Assembly (NCBI RefSeq): GCF_013348785.1
Contig: NZ_CP054691.1
Location: 2,232,001-2,296,000 of the forward strand
Reading direction: 5' to 3'
Source of the DNA: Gordonia sp. X0973
GTDB lineage: Bacteria; Actinomycetota; Actinomycetes; Mycobacteriales; Mycobacteriaceae
DNA length: 64,000 bases
Below, in pieces: positions 38,243 through 46,817 of this stretch (within the stretch, counting starts at the first letter, position 1; every line of letters starts with the position of its first letter). The notes under the pieces are model-generated. The model searched no databases, had not been told where the DNA came from, and was given only the letters and a program-made list of their open reading frames with translations. Both the position numbers and the translations under genes were made by a program.

Positions 38243-38761
38243 TCACCCCACCCGCTGGGCAAGCCAGGTCGCCTCTGCTCCCACGGAGCCGAGGCGGTAG
38301 TTCTCCAGTTCGTTGTCCCATGCCGTGCCGAGGGCCGCGTGCAGCTCGCCGGATAGGCCGCGGCCGTCGGGCTGCGCGTCCATGAGCGCCCGGATCTGCA
38401 TCTCCCCCAGGATCACGTCGCCGTTGGCGCCGGTCGAGCCGTGCCACAAACCGAGGCCGGGGACATAGCTGAACCGCAGGCCGTCCACACCGTCGCTGGG
38501 ATCCTCGGTCACCTCGAAGCGCAGCGAGGACCATTCGCGCAGCGCGGTGACCAGGCGTGCGGCGGTGCCGACCGGGCCGACCCAGTCGGCGGTGGCCCGC
38601 TGCATGCCCGGCTCGGCATCCTGCGGCGACCACTTGAGGCGCGCGGGCACGTCAAGGGTCGACGACAACGCCCACTCGACATGTGGGCACAAGGCGACAG
38701 GAGCGGCATGGATGTACACCACGCCTGTCGCGTAGTCCGCAAGCTGAGACAGATTGCGCAC
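38243..38761 (-). CDS. DUF3145 domain-containing protein
   Basis: A 172-residue protein of the actinobacterial DUF3145 family. YATGVVYIHAAPVALCPHVE is the conserved start, and RLKWSPQDAEPG, WSSLRFEVTEDPS and GEMQIRALMD follow. No activity is known. The GTG at 38761 has GGAGG eight bases ahead and fits family length; an upstream frame to 38803 would add 14 residues without support. Its neighbour across the terminator is accD6, a common arrangement in related genomes. Confidence 0.85.
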   Translation of the reverse strand: MRNLSQLADYATGVVYIHAAPVALCPHVEWALSSTLDVPARLKWSPQDAEPGMQRATADWVGPVGTAARLVTALREWSSLRFEVTEDPSDGVDGLRFSYVPGLGLWHGSTGANGDVILGEMQIRALMDAQPDGRGLSGELHAALGTAWDNELENYRLGSVGAEATWLAQRVG

Positions 38762-38848
38762 TCTGATCACCTCCGGTTCGACGAGGAACGTCTTCCCCAA
38801 CACACCTCGTCGTCAACCAGCGGCGTTACTTATCACAACTTCTGTTAT

Positions 38849-39244
38849 CTAGTGTGCCTCATGGGACGTGTGTTGCGCTAGTTCTTCTTGACGTTGTTGC
38901 TCCTCGAATCCGACCTCGGTGATGTGGCGGATACGCGCCCACACCGATTCGAAGGTCAAGAACACCGCGCAGCCGATGGCCAGCGAGCCGGGAATGAACA
39001 CCAGCAGGTTGTCGATCTTCTCCCATGCCCCGGGACTCCACAGGGCCACCCACGTCAGCAGCAGCGCGATGACCGTCGACGCCTCGCCGATGAAGTTGGC
39101 GATGGCGAACACCATCGCCGCCCGTCGATTTCGCCGGACCGCCTTCGGCGAGAGGTGGAAATTGGCGGCGAAGGCCAACAGCAGCACCGCGTAGAGGGAG
39201 AGCAGCCCGCCGAGGTCGTTGGCGTCCAGTTCGCGCATGGTCAT
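38849..39244 (-). CDS. Small integral membrane protein
   Basis: A 131-residue protein with three hydrophobic helices (LLSLYAVLLLAFAANFHL; FIGEASTVIALLLTWVALW; LLVFIPGSLAIGCAVFLTF) and a charged C-terminal tail with a Gln/Glu-rich end. Positive residues between helices 1 and 2 (KAVRRNRRA) suggest that loop is cytosolic. I do not recognise the family. Its ATG overlaps the stop of the serine hydrolase gene by 4 nt, so it is the last gene of that transcript. Confidence 0.7.
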   Translation of the reverse strand: MTMRELDANDLGGLLSLYAVLLLAFAANFHLSPKAVRRNRRAAMVFAIANFIGEASTVIALLLTWVALWSPGAWEKIDNLLVFIPGSLAIGCAVFLTFESVWARIRHITEVGFEEQQRQEELAQHTSHEAH

Positions 39245-40053
39245 CCCCCGCCGTCGAGACGCGCACAGATGTCGTCGTTGAAATCGCTCCACAGCGGCTT
39301 GGCCCACGCCCCGAAGGCCCGGTCGGTGAGCACGACGCAGGCGGCCCGCCGGACCGGGTCGACCCACAGGAAGGTGCCGGACTGCCCGAAGTGGCCGAAG
39401 GTCTCCGGCGACGCACTGCTCGCCGTCCAGTGCGGCGACTTGTGTCCCCGGATCTCGAAACCCAATCCCCAGTCGCAGGGCCGGTGTCGGCCGTAGCCGG
39501 GGACGAAGCCGTCGAGGCCGGGAAACCAGACCGACCGCGCGCTGCGGGCCGTCTCCGGCGCGACGATCCGCGGCGCGAGCAGGTCGCCGGCATACCGGGC
39601 GAGGTCATCGACGCAGGAGGTCGCGCCGTGACCGGCCGGGCCGTCCAGCGTCGTCGTCGTCATCCCCAGCGGCTCCGCCACGGCTTGCGCCAGGTAGTCC
39701 GGGAACGCGATCTCGGTGGCCTCCGCCACGGTCTTCGCCACGAGTTCGAACCCGTAGGACGAGTAGATGCGCTGGGTGCCCACCGGCGCGAGCTGTTCGG
39801 CCGAGTCGAAGGCCAGGCCCGACGCGTGCGCGAGCAGGTGCGCGACCGTGGATCCCGGTGGACCGGCCGGCGTGTCGAGTTCGATCGCCCCCTCCTCCAC
39901 CGCGACCAGCACGGCCGAGGCGACGAGCGGCTTGGTCACCGACGCCAACGCGAAGGCCCGGCCGGTGTCACCGAAGGTCTCGATGACACCGGCCGGGCCG
40001 ATCAGCGCGCCGGCGACGTTGTCGACCGGCCACTGTGCAAGTTGCTGCAGCAC
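39241..40053 (-). CDS. Serine hydrolase, beta-lactamase/class C penicillin-binding fold
   Basis: A 270-residue protein of the beta-lactamase-like serine hydrolase family. SVTKPL holds the SxxK nucleophile, YSSYG stands where YxN is expected, and FGHFGQSGTF is the third (HTG-like) motif. No signal peptide is visible, so it is probably cytosolic. Such proteins act as esterases or peptidases; resistance to beta-lactams should not be assumed. GTG start at 40053. It overlaps the small membrane protein gene and lies 5 bp after the next upstream gene. Confidence 0.8.
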   Translation of the reverse strand: MLQQLAQWPVDNVAGALIGPAGVIETFGDTGRAFALASVTKPLVASAVLVAVEEGAIELDTPAGPPGSTVAHLLAHASGLAFDSAEQLAPVGTQRIYSSYGFELVAKTVAEATEIAFPDYLAQAVAEPLGMTTTTLDGPAGHGATSCVDDLARYAGDLLAPRIVAPETARSARSVWFPGLDGFVPGYGRHRPCDWGLGFEIRGHKSPHWTASSASPETFGHFGQSGTFLWVDPVRRAACVVLTDRAFGAWAKPLWSDFNDDICARLDGGG

Positions 40054-40058
40054 TCGCC

Positions 40059-40982
40059 TCAGGCGGCGGGTCGCTGCGCCGTCGTGGGCGCCGGAGCCGG
40101 TGCCGACGGGATGGGCGTCACGTTGCCCGGGGTCGCCGGCACGCTCGCCGGGGCCTTGACCAGGCCGTCTTCATCCGGGTTCAGCGTCTTCTTGAGCTCC
40201 TCGGCGTTCAGACCGGTCGCGCCCGAGAGCACGGCCTGGATCTTGTCCTCGGAGACGTCGCAGTGCTTGCGGGCCTCCGTCGGCCAGAGCTTGGTCAGCT
40301 CGTCGACGCCGTCGCCGTGAGCGTTGGCGACGGTGCCGCTGACCAGGTTCTGCGGCTGGATCCGGCCGGTGACCAGCGCCGCCTGCTTGCAGACGTGGAA
40401 CTTGCTGCCCTTCTTCGAGTACCAGACCTGATCCTGGCCGGTCAGCGCCTGCACGACGTTGCGCTCACGGGCGATCTGCTCCTGCGACACCGGGTTGGTC
40501 TCGACGCCGGTGGCGAACACCGCGGCCGCGAGCGCGATCGCGATACCGCCGATGATGCCCTTCTGCTTACCGCTGAGGTCCTGGTCGAGGAAGACCAGGA
40601 TGATCAGCGGCAGGAAGGCCACCACCGTGATGATGGCGCCCAGCTGGTTCTGCACGAAGAAGCGGAACTTGTTCTTCTCCGACGCGGGGTCGAGACGATT
40701 GGCCTTGCGCCAGAGCAGGTTGCCCGCGATGGCGAGTACGGCCATCGCGACCAGGAAGGCGATGATCTGCCACATGATCACTTCCTGCCCCTTGGGCAGC
40801 AGGATCTTGAAGATCACCCACAGTTCGATGGCGATGGCCGCCACCCACAGGACGATTGCCGCGACGCGGAACCACGTCGCCTTGGACTTGTCCTGCGGCG
40901 CCGGGACCCAGTTGCCCTCCGCGATTGCCGAGGCGCGCTCGCGCTCCGCGGCCCGCGCCTTCTTCTTAGCGTCGTCTGCCAT
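40059..40982 (-). CDS. Four-helix membrane protein with extracytoplasmic C-terminal domain
   Basis: A 307-residue protein of unknown function. A charged N terminus (DDAKKKARAAERERAS) is followed by four predicted membrane helices at about 38-62, 67-91, 113-133 and 142-160. The rest is soluble, with two cysteines (FHVCKQAAL, RKHCDVSED) that may form a disulfide, and a Pro/Ala/Thr-rich end (APASVPATPGNVTPIPSAPA), typical of proteins reaching into the cell wall. It is the first gene of a three-gene minus-strand transcript with the serine hydrolase. I do not recognise the family. Confidence 0.72.
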   Translation of the reverse strand: MADDAKKKARAAERERASAIAEGNWVPAPQDKSKATWFRVAAIVLWVAAIAIELWVIFKILLPKGQEVIMWQIIAFLVAMAVLAIAGNLLWRKANRLDPASEKNKFRFFVQNQLGAIITVVAFLPLIILVFLDQDLSGKQKGIIGGIAIALAAAVFATGVETNPVSQEQIARERNVVQALTGQDQVWYSKKGSKFHVCKQAALVTGRIQPQNLVSGTVANAHGDGVDELTKLWPTEARKHCDVSEDKIQAVLSGATGLNAEELKKTLNPDEDGLVKAPASVPATPGNVTPIPSAPAPAPTTAQRPAA

Positions 40983-41133
40983 TGCTTACTGCCCTTCAAC
41001 ACGTTGGTCTCGCGACGATGATCGCGATCGTCACAAACATTAGTGCACAAATGCCCACAAACAGGCGTCGAACGGGTCCACGTGTCGTGAACCCGTCCGC
41101 CGGAGTCGCGGTGAGCCCGCGCAGGTCAGCCCG

Positions 41134-42264
41134 TCACCAATCCTCTTCGGTGTACCGGATGACGCCGCGGATGTTCTTCCCGTCGAGCATGTCCTGGTAG
41201 CCCTCGTTGATCTGGTCGAGCCGGTATTCGCGGGTGATCATGTCGGTGATGTTGAGTTTGCCCGCCTTGAACAGCGACAGCAGCATCGGGATGTCGAGCT
41301 TCGGGTTCGCGCCGCCGAAGATCGAGCCCTGCAGGTTCTTCTGCATCAGCGTCAGCATCGAGTAGTTGAGGGTGACCTGGTTGTCGAGCATGCTGCCCAT
41401 GCCGGTCAGCACGCAGGTGCCGCCCTTGGACGTCAGGTTCATCCAGTTGTCGATGTCGGTGCCGTGTACCTCGCCGACGGTGACGACGACCTTCTTGCAC
41501 ATGCCGCCGGCGGTGATGCCCGCGACGTCGCCCATCGCCTCTTCGATGGTCGCGTAGGCCTTCGTCGCACCGAACTTGAGGGCCTGCTCGCGCTTCCACT
41601 CGACGGGGTCGACGGCGAAGATGTTCCGCGCGCCAGCGAGGACCGCACCCTGCAGCGCGGCGGTGCCGACGCCGCCCACGCCGATGATCGCGACGTCTTC
41701 ACCGGGGCGGATGTCGGCGCTGCGCGTCGACGATCCGAAGCCGGTGGGGATGCCGCAGCCACACAGCGCGGCGACCTCGAACGGGATCTCCTTGTCGATC
41801 TTCACCACCGAGGCCTCGTGGACCACCATGTACGGGCTGAAGGTGCCCAGCAGGGTCATCGGGTAGACGTTCTCACCGTCGGCGGTGTGGATGCGGAACG
41901 TGTGGTCGGAGACCGCCTCGCCCTGCAGGAGGTACATGCCGAAGTCGCAGAGGTTGGCCTGTCCGGCCTCACACGAGGGACACTTGCCGCAGGAGGGGAT
42001 GAACGAGAGGACGACGTGGTCGCCGACCTCGAAGTCGGTGACGCCTTCGCCGACCTCCTCGATGGTCCCGGCGCCCTCGTGGCCGCCGAGAATCGGGAAG
42101 CCGCCCATCGGGATGCCGCCGGTCATCAGGTGATGGTCGGAGTGGCACATGCCCGCGGCGCCCATCTTGATCTTGACCTCGTGGGCCTTCGGGTCGCCGA
42201 TGTCGATCTCTTCGATCTTCCACGGCGTATTGAGCTCTCGCAGCAGCGCACCTTTAGTCTTCAC
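41134..42264 (-). CDS. NDMA-dependent alcohol dehydrogenase, Rxyl_3153 family
   Basis: A 376-residue zinc alcohol dehydrogenase. Catalytic zinc ligands are in AAGMCHSDHH and GGHEGAG, the structural zinc site in CGKCPSCEAGQANLC, and the nucleotide fold in AIIGVGGVGTAALQGA. The sequence start (KTKGALLRELNTPWKIEEI) is that of the NDMA-dependent subgroup, which holds its nicotinamide cofactor tightly and by family studies depends on mycofactocin for electron removal. No mycofactocin gene is in this window. Substrate range unknown; primary alcohols or aldehydes are likely. ATG at 42264. Confidence 0.92.
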   Translation of the reverse strand: MKTKGALLRELNTPWKIEEIDIGDPKAHEVKIKMGAAGMCHSDHHLMTGGIPMGGFPILGGHEGAGTIEEVGEGVTDFEVGDHVVLSFIPSCGKCPSCEAGQANLCDFGMYLLQGEAVSDHTFRIHTADGENVYPMTLLGTFSPYMVVHEASVVKIDKEIPFEVAALCGCGIPTGFGSSTRSADIRPGEDVAIIGVGGVGTAALQGAVLAGARNIFAVDPVEWKREQALKFGATKAYATIEEAMGDVAGITAGGMCKKVVVTVGEVHGTDIDNWMNLTSKGGTCVLTGMGSMLDNQVTLNYSMLTLMQKNLQGSIFGGANPKLDIPMLLSLFKAGKLNITDMITREYRLDQINEGYQDMLDGKNIRGVIRYTEEDW

Positions 42265-42378
42265 AGTTCATCCTCACTCGCGATTGGCGCGGTCGAAACC
42301 CGCTTACCCGTGTGAGGGTAGTCACCCGAACGGAAAATTGGAACACGTTTCACTTTCGTGTCCCCCGCGAGCCGCCGC

Positions 42379-43971
42379 TCAGCTGTGCAACCCCTCGTCC
42401 TTGCTGCCATAACTGCTGCGCAACGTCGGTTTCACGACCTTGCCTCCGGCATTGCGCGGCAGTTCGTCGACGATGACGAGATCCTTCGGATGCTTGTAGC
42501 GGGCCAGGTTCTCGTTCAAGTACGGCTCGAGTTCGGCGAGCGTCAGGTCGCCGCCGTCGGCGACGACCACGACGGCCACGGGCACCTCGCCCCACTTGTC
42601 GTCGGCGCGCCCGATGATGGCCGCCTCGCTGATCCGCGGGTGTGCGAACAGCACGTTCTCCACCTCGGCGCAGTAGATGTTCTCGCCGCCGGAGATGATC
42701 ATGTCCTTGGCGCGGTCGACGACGTAGACGAAGCCCTCCGCGTCGCGGCGGACGAGGTCGCCGGAGTGGAACCAGCCGCCGGCGAAGGCGTCGGCCGTGC
42801 CGCGCGGGTTCTGCCAATACCCCGCCATCAACTGCGGGCCGCGGTAGACGATCTCGCCGACCTGTCCGTCGGGCACGTCGTCACCGGCCGGATCGACGAT
42901 CCGCGCGACGACCGACGGCACCACCCGGCCCACCGAGCCGAGCTTGCGCAGCGCGTCCTTGCCCTCCAGGACGCAGGTGATCGGCGACATCTCGGTCTGC
43001 CCGAACACGGCGACGTTCATCGCGTCGGGGAAGGTCGCGCTCATCGCGTTCAACACCGTGTCCGACGCGGGAGCCGCACCCCAGCTGATCACGCGCAGCT
43101 TCAACTCGCGGGGCTTGGCCTGCTGCGCCGCACACACCGCCTGCCACTGCGCCGGGACCAGGAAGATCGACGTCGTCCCCTCGCGCTCGATGGTGTCCAA
43201 CAGGTCGTTCGGGTCGAAGGCGCCCAGCGGGTGGATCACCGAGAGCGCACCCGCGTAGAGCAGCGGGGTCATCGCGCCGAGCGCGGCGATGTGGAACATC
43301 GGCGCGACGCAGGAACCGATGTCGTCCGGCCGGGTGCCGAGTGCGTCCAGACAGGTCATCGCCTGGGCCTGCAGGTTCTGGTGGGTGAGCATCGCCCCCT
43401 TGGGCTTTCCGGTGGTGCCCGACGTGTACATGATCAGCGCCACCGTGTCCTCGGGCACGTCGATCGCCGGCAGATCCGCCGCGTCCTCGTCCATCAGATC
43501 CTCGAACCGCAGGTGACCGTCGCCGGCCTCGCCGACGGTGACGATGGTGTCGATAGCACCGCTCGCCGCCGCCACCCCGTCGGCCAGCGGGGCCAACGCC
43601 GTCTCGGTGATGATCCAGCGGGCACCGCTGTCGGCGACGAGGAAGCCCACCTCGGCCGGCGCCATCCGGAAGTTGACCGGCACCGCGATCGCCCCGATGA
43701 GGTTCGCCGCGAGGACCGCCTCGACGTATTCCGAGCGGTTGAGCATGAGGATCATCACCCGGTCGCCGAAGGCGACGCCTCGGCGGTGCAGGGCACCGGC
43801 GAAGGCGCGCACCCGCTCGTCGAGGGTCCGCCACGACGTCTCGGCACCGAGGAACCGCAGCGCGGGAGCCTCGGGTTTCATCAGCGCGTGGCGGCGGACC
43901 TGGTTGTTCCAGTGGTTACGGCTCGAGCGCAGCGGCTCGGCGGTGCGATCCTCGACCGGTGAAACGGGCAT
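42379..43971 (-). CDS. fadD5: Fatty-acyl-CoA synthetase, FadD5-like
   Basis: A 530-residue ANL-family ligase. The AMP-binding P-loop is YTSGTTGKPKGAMLTHQN, the substrate-binding block VISWGAAPASD, then FGQTEMSP, the hinge YVVDRAKDMIISGGENIY and the C-terminal Lys in LPRNAGGKVVKP. It activates fatty or other carboxylic acids to CoA thioesters. The N terminus (SSRNHWNNQVRRHALMKP) resembles M. tuberculosis FadD5, but the usual neighbour there, the mce1 operon, is absent; instead a crotonase and an Mce-associated-type protein lie upstream on the same strand. Exact substrate unknown. Confidence 0.85.
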   Translation of the reverse strand: MPVSPVEDRTAEPLRSSRNHWNNQVRRHALMKPEAPALRFLGAETSWRTLDERVRAFAGALHRRGVAFGDRVMILMLNRSEYVEAVLAANLIGAIAVPVNFRMAPAEVGFLVADSGARWIITETALAPLADGVAAASGAIDTIVTVGEAGDGHLRFEDLMDEDAADLPAIDVPEDTVALIMYTSGTTGKPKGAMLTHQNLQAQAMTCLDALGTRPDDIGSCVAPMFHIAALGAMTPLLYAGALSVIHPLGAFDPNDLLDTIEREGTTSIFLVPAQWQAVCAAQQAKPRELKLRVISWGAAPASDTVLNAMSATFPDAMNVAVFGQTEMSPITCVLEGKDALRKLGSVGRVVPSVVARIVDPAGDDVPDGQVGEIVYRGPQLMAGYWQNPRGTADAFAGGWFHSGDLVRRDAEGFVYVVDRAKDMIISGGENIYCAEVENVLFAHPRISEAAIIGRADDKWGEVPVAVVVVADGGDLTLAELEPYLNENLARYKHPKDLVIVDELPRNAGGKVVKPTLRSSYGSKDEGLHS

Positions 43972-44018
43972 CGTCGCAATCCTCTCCCGGCGGCGCCGGT
44001 GTGTTTGACGGTCCGGCG

Positions 44019-44816
44019 TCAGCCGGAATGCTTGGCGAACGCGGCCAGGGTGACCTGGAACTCCGGCGATTGCAGGAGCGCGACTTGGCCGGCCAACTCG
44101 TGGCCCAGCGCGGACTCGAATGCGGCCATCGTGATCGCATCGGAAGCGGCTTTGGTCGTGCGCAGCGCCGACGCGGGCTTGGTCGCGAGCTTGGCCACCA
44201 CCTCGTCGACCCGGGCGCGCAGCGCCGGCTCGTCCGCGACGACCTCGGTCACCAGACCGGCGTCGAAGGCGGCGGCTGCGCGGAATTTCTCGCCCAGGAG
44301 CAGCAGCGCGTTGGCGCGCGCCCGTCCGACCGACGCCGCCACCAACATGCTGGCGCCGCCGTCAGGCATCAGGCCGATGTTGACGAACGGGAACAGGAAG
44401 TACGCGCGACTCGTCGCATAGACGAGGTCGGCGCCGAGGGCCAGGGAGGCGCCGATTCCCACGGCCGCCCCGTCGACCGCCGACACCACCGGCACGGGGA
44501 TCCGCCGCACGGAACGGGCCAGCTCGGAGCCGTTGGCGATGATGCCCTGGGCGCTGGCCTCGTCGACCGAAGCGCCCGCGTCGCCGCTGTTCGCCGCGGC
44601 CATGTCGGTGATGTCGGCGCCCGCCGAGAAGCTGCCGCCGACCCCGGTGATCACGACGACGCGGATGTCGTCGCGCTGTGCCCATTCGTCGAGCGCGGCA
44701 CGGATGGCCAATGAGACCGGACCGCTCAGCGCGTTCATCCGATCCGGGCGGTTGATGGTCAGTCGGGCGATTCCACCGTCGTCGACGGTGGCCAGGAGCT
44801 CAGCGGAATCGGTCAC
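44019..44816 (-). CDS. Enoyl-CoA hydratase/isomerase family protein
   Basis: A 265-residue crotonase. The oxyanion-hole loop is GGSFSAGADITDM, and AAVGIGASLALGADLVYA the second oxyanion strand. The downstream catalytic position reads VNIGLMPDGGAS, with Asp but no Glu, the pattern of isomerase-type members (PaaG-like) rather than classical hydratases. It probably works in beta-oxidation of an atypical or aromatic acyl-CoA. It lies 47 bp upstream of fadD5 on the same strand and is likely co-transcribed with it. Confidence 0.85.
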   Translation of the reverse strand: MTDSAELLATVDDGGIARLTINRPDRMNALSGPVSLAIRAALDEWAQRDDIRVVVITGVGGSFSAGADITDMAAANSGDAGASVDEASAQGIIANGSELARSVRRIPVPVVSAVDGAAVGIGASLALGADLVYATSRAYFLFPFVNIGLMPDGGASMLVAASVGRARANALLLLGEKFRAAAAFDAGLVTEVVADEPALRARVDEVVAKLATKPASALRTTKAASDAITMAAFESALGHELAGQVALLQSPEFQVTLAAFAKHSG

Positions 44817-44851
44817 GCTCTCGTTCTAGCACAACGTGATAACGCGTGTTG

Positions 44852-45589
44852 TCACACGACGTCGAAGCCGTCGAGCAGCCACCGGTTGCCGTCGCGCACC
44901 AGGGTCGCCCGCACACGCGACTGATACAGGTGCCCGTCGGGAAACTGCTCTGCTATCGCCGGCGAGGTGATCGTCTGATCCAGGGCGACGAGGACCACCG
45001 CGCGCTTCCCGGACAGCTCGATGATGCCGGTGGCGGCGGCCTTCCCCTGCGACGAGGCATCCCCGGCGGCGCTGCCCTTGCGGGCCGGGCCGGAGGCCTT
45101 GATGTACTGCTCGGCGAATCCCGGGGTGGCGACGGCGTGGATCCGACGATCCAGGTCGCCGAAGTCGTCGACGTTGTAGGTCATCACGTCGGCGACGTAT
45201 TTGCCGGCCGTGGCCTGCGCATCCTTTCCGAAGGAGGACTGCGGATTCAGCTGTGCCGCCTCGTTGGACGAGCGCACCGCCCAGAACACGACCCCCGCCG
45301 CGACGACGGCGAGCACCGCCGACAGCGCGATCAATGCCGGCACGAGCCGGCTGCGGCCGGATGCGCCCCGCGTGGGCGCGGCCACCTTGCCCGGGGTGCG
45401 CGCCTTGCGGGCGGCCTCCTCCTGCGCCCGCGCCTTGGCCTCGGCCCGATTCCGACGATTCGCCGCGAGGAAGTCGGCCCCGGCGAGCGGCGAGTCGGTG
45501 TCCGCTTCTGCATCCGTCGATGCGGTCTTCTCCGTCGATGCCGTCTGCTCGTCGACGGTCTCGTTCTCGGAATCGGTGGTGCGTCCCAT
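44852..45589 (-). CDS. Mce-associated-type membrane protein
   Basis: A 245-residue protein. A Ser/Thr/Glu-rich N terminus and a basic stretch (NRRNRAEAKARAQEEAARK) precede one membrane helix (LVPALIALSAVLAVVAAGVV, about residues 83-104). The outer domain shows ATAGKYVADVMTYNVDDFGD and RVRATLVRDGNRWLLDGFDV, the pattern of Mce-associated (Mas) proteins, which support Mce lipid importers. No mce operon is in the window. The start at 45589 faces the acyl-CoA dehydrogenase gene across a 94-bp divergent region with a palindrome. Confidence 0.8.
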   Translation of the reverse strand: MGRTTDSENETVDEQTASTEKTASTDAEADTDSPLAGADFLAANRRNRAEAKARAQEEAARKARTPGKVAAPTRGASGRSRLVPALIALSAVLAVVAAGVVFWAVRSSNEAAQLNPQSSFGKDAQATAGKYVADVMTYNVDDFGDLDRRIHAVATPGFAEQYIKASGPARKGSAAGDASSQGKAAATGIIELSGKRAVVLVALDQTITSPAIAEQFPDGHLYQSRVRATLVRDGNRWLLDGFDVV

Positions 45590-45627
45590 GGCTTAACAGG
45601 GTAGGCGACAACCCGGGACTGTCTGAC

Positions 45628-45645
45628 TATCAAATATATGTGATA
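45628..45645. promoter_or_regulatory. Palindromic operator candidate upstream of the acyl-CoA dehydrogenase
   Basis: An 18-bp AT-rich near-palindrome, TATCA-N-ATATAT-N-TGATA, in otherwise GC-rich DNA. It is in the divergent promoter region, 38 bp before the chosen acyl-CoA dehydrogenase start. The GntR regulator encoded in the same operon is the natural candidate to bind it. Confidence 0.5.
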
Positions 45646-45683
45646 TGAATGACGGAGCTTCCGAACGAAAGGCTCCATCAGAC

Positions 45684-46817
45684 ATGGTCGAATTCACCCC
45701 AGAACAGCAGTCGTTCGCCCAAGCGGTGCGCGACTTCTGCGCCCGCGAGGTCGGCACCCGCGAGCAGCGCGCCAAGTACACGCAGGACGGTCCGCACAGC
45801 GAGGAGCTGTACCGCAAGATGGCCGACCTCGGCTGGGCCGGCATCATCGTCGGCGAGGAATACGGCGGCGCCGGCGCGGGCAACGTCGAACTCTGCATCT
45901 TCCTCGAGGAAGCCCTGCACGGCATGGCCCCGGTCGGCGGCATCGGCCCCACCTTCATCACCGCCGCCGCCTACGAGCGCTTCGCCAGCGAGGAACTGAA
46001 GAAGGAAGTCCTGGCCAACGTCGTGAAGGGCGACTCGCTGTCCATCGCGATGAGCGAGCCCGAGGCCGGCTCGGATGTCGCGAACCTGTCCTGCAAAGCG
46101 GAGAAGGTCGACGGCGGCTGGAAGATCAACGGTCAGAAGACGTGGATCTCCAACGCGGCGATCGCCTCGTCGATCCTGCTGATCGCCCGCACCGAGCGCA
46201 CCGACAAGAAGCACGAGGGCATCACCCAGTTCCACGTGCCCGCCGGCACCAAGGGCCTGGAGATCGTGCCGATCGAGACCCTCGGCGGTCGCGAGCAGAA
46301 CGACCTCTACTTCACCGACTGCTTCATCCCCGACGAGTACGTCGTCGGCCAGGTGAACCAGGGCTGGTGGCAGCTGATGGCCGGCCTGAACACCGAGCGT
46401 CTGATCCTGGGCGCCATGCAGCTGGGCCTGGCCGAGCGCTCCTTCGACGACACGCTGAAGTTCATCACCGAGCGCAAGCAGTTCGGCAAGCCGGTCGGCA
46501 CGTTCCAGGCGTTGCGGCACCGCATGGCCGATCACGCCACCGAGATCGCCTGCACCAAGCTGCTCGTGTACGACTTGGCCGCCAAGGCCGACGCCAACCC
46601 CACGCAGATGTTCCCGCGGGAGGCGTCGATGGTGAAGCTCAAGTCCACCGAGGTGTCCAAGGCGATGACCATCGACGGGATGCAGATGATGGGCGGCTAT
46701 GGCTACACCAAGGAGTTCGACGCCGAGGCGCTGATGCGCAGTGCGATCATCTCGACCGTCTACGGCGGTACCAACGAGATCCAGCGCGACATCATCGGCA
46801 AGACTTACGGGCTGTGA
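45684..46817 (+). CDS. Acyl-CoA dehydrogenase
   Basis: A 377-residue FAD enzyme of beta-oxidation. SIAMSEPEAGSDVANL and KTWISNAAIA bind the flavin/substrate, ERLILGAMQLGLAERS has the Glu used as base in the isovaleryl-CoA dehydrogenase-like group, and YGGTNEIQRDIIGK ends the protein; the Glu of the medium-chain type (YEGT) is Gly here. Substrate not predictable; a branched or short acyl-CoA is possible. ATG at 45684 is preferred because the ATG at 45645 overlaps the palindrome. Its stop overlaps the GTG of the GntR gene. Confidence 0.9.
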   Translation: MVEFTPEQQSFAQAVRDFCAREVGTREQRAKYTQDGPHSEELYRKMADLGWAGIIVGEEYGGAGAGNVELCIFLEEALHGMAPVGGIGPTFITAAAYERFASEELKKEVLANVVKGDSLSIAMSEPEAGSDVANLSCKAEKVDGGWKINGQKTWISNAAIASSILLIARTERTDKKHEGITQFHVPAGTKGLEIVPIETLGGREQNDLYFTDCFIPDEYVVGQVNQGWWQLMAGLNTERLILGAMQLGLAERSFDDTLKFITERKQFGKPVGTFQALRHRMADHATEIACTKLLVYDLAAKADANPTQMFPREASMVKLKSTEVSKAMTIDGMQMMGGYGYTKEFDAEALMRSAIISTVYGGTNEIQRDIIGKTYGL

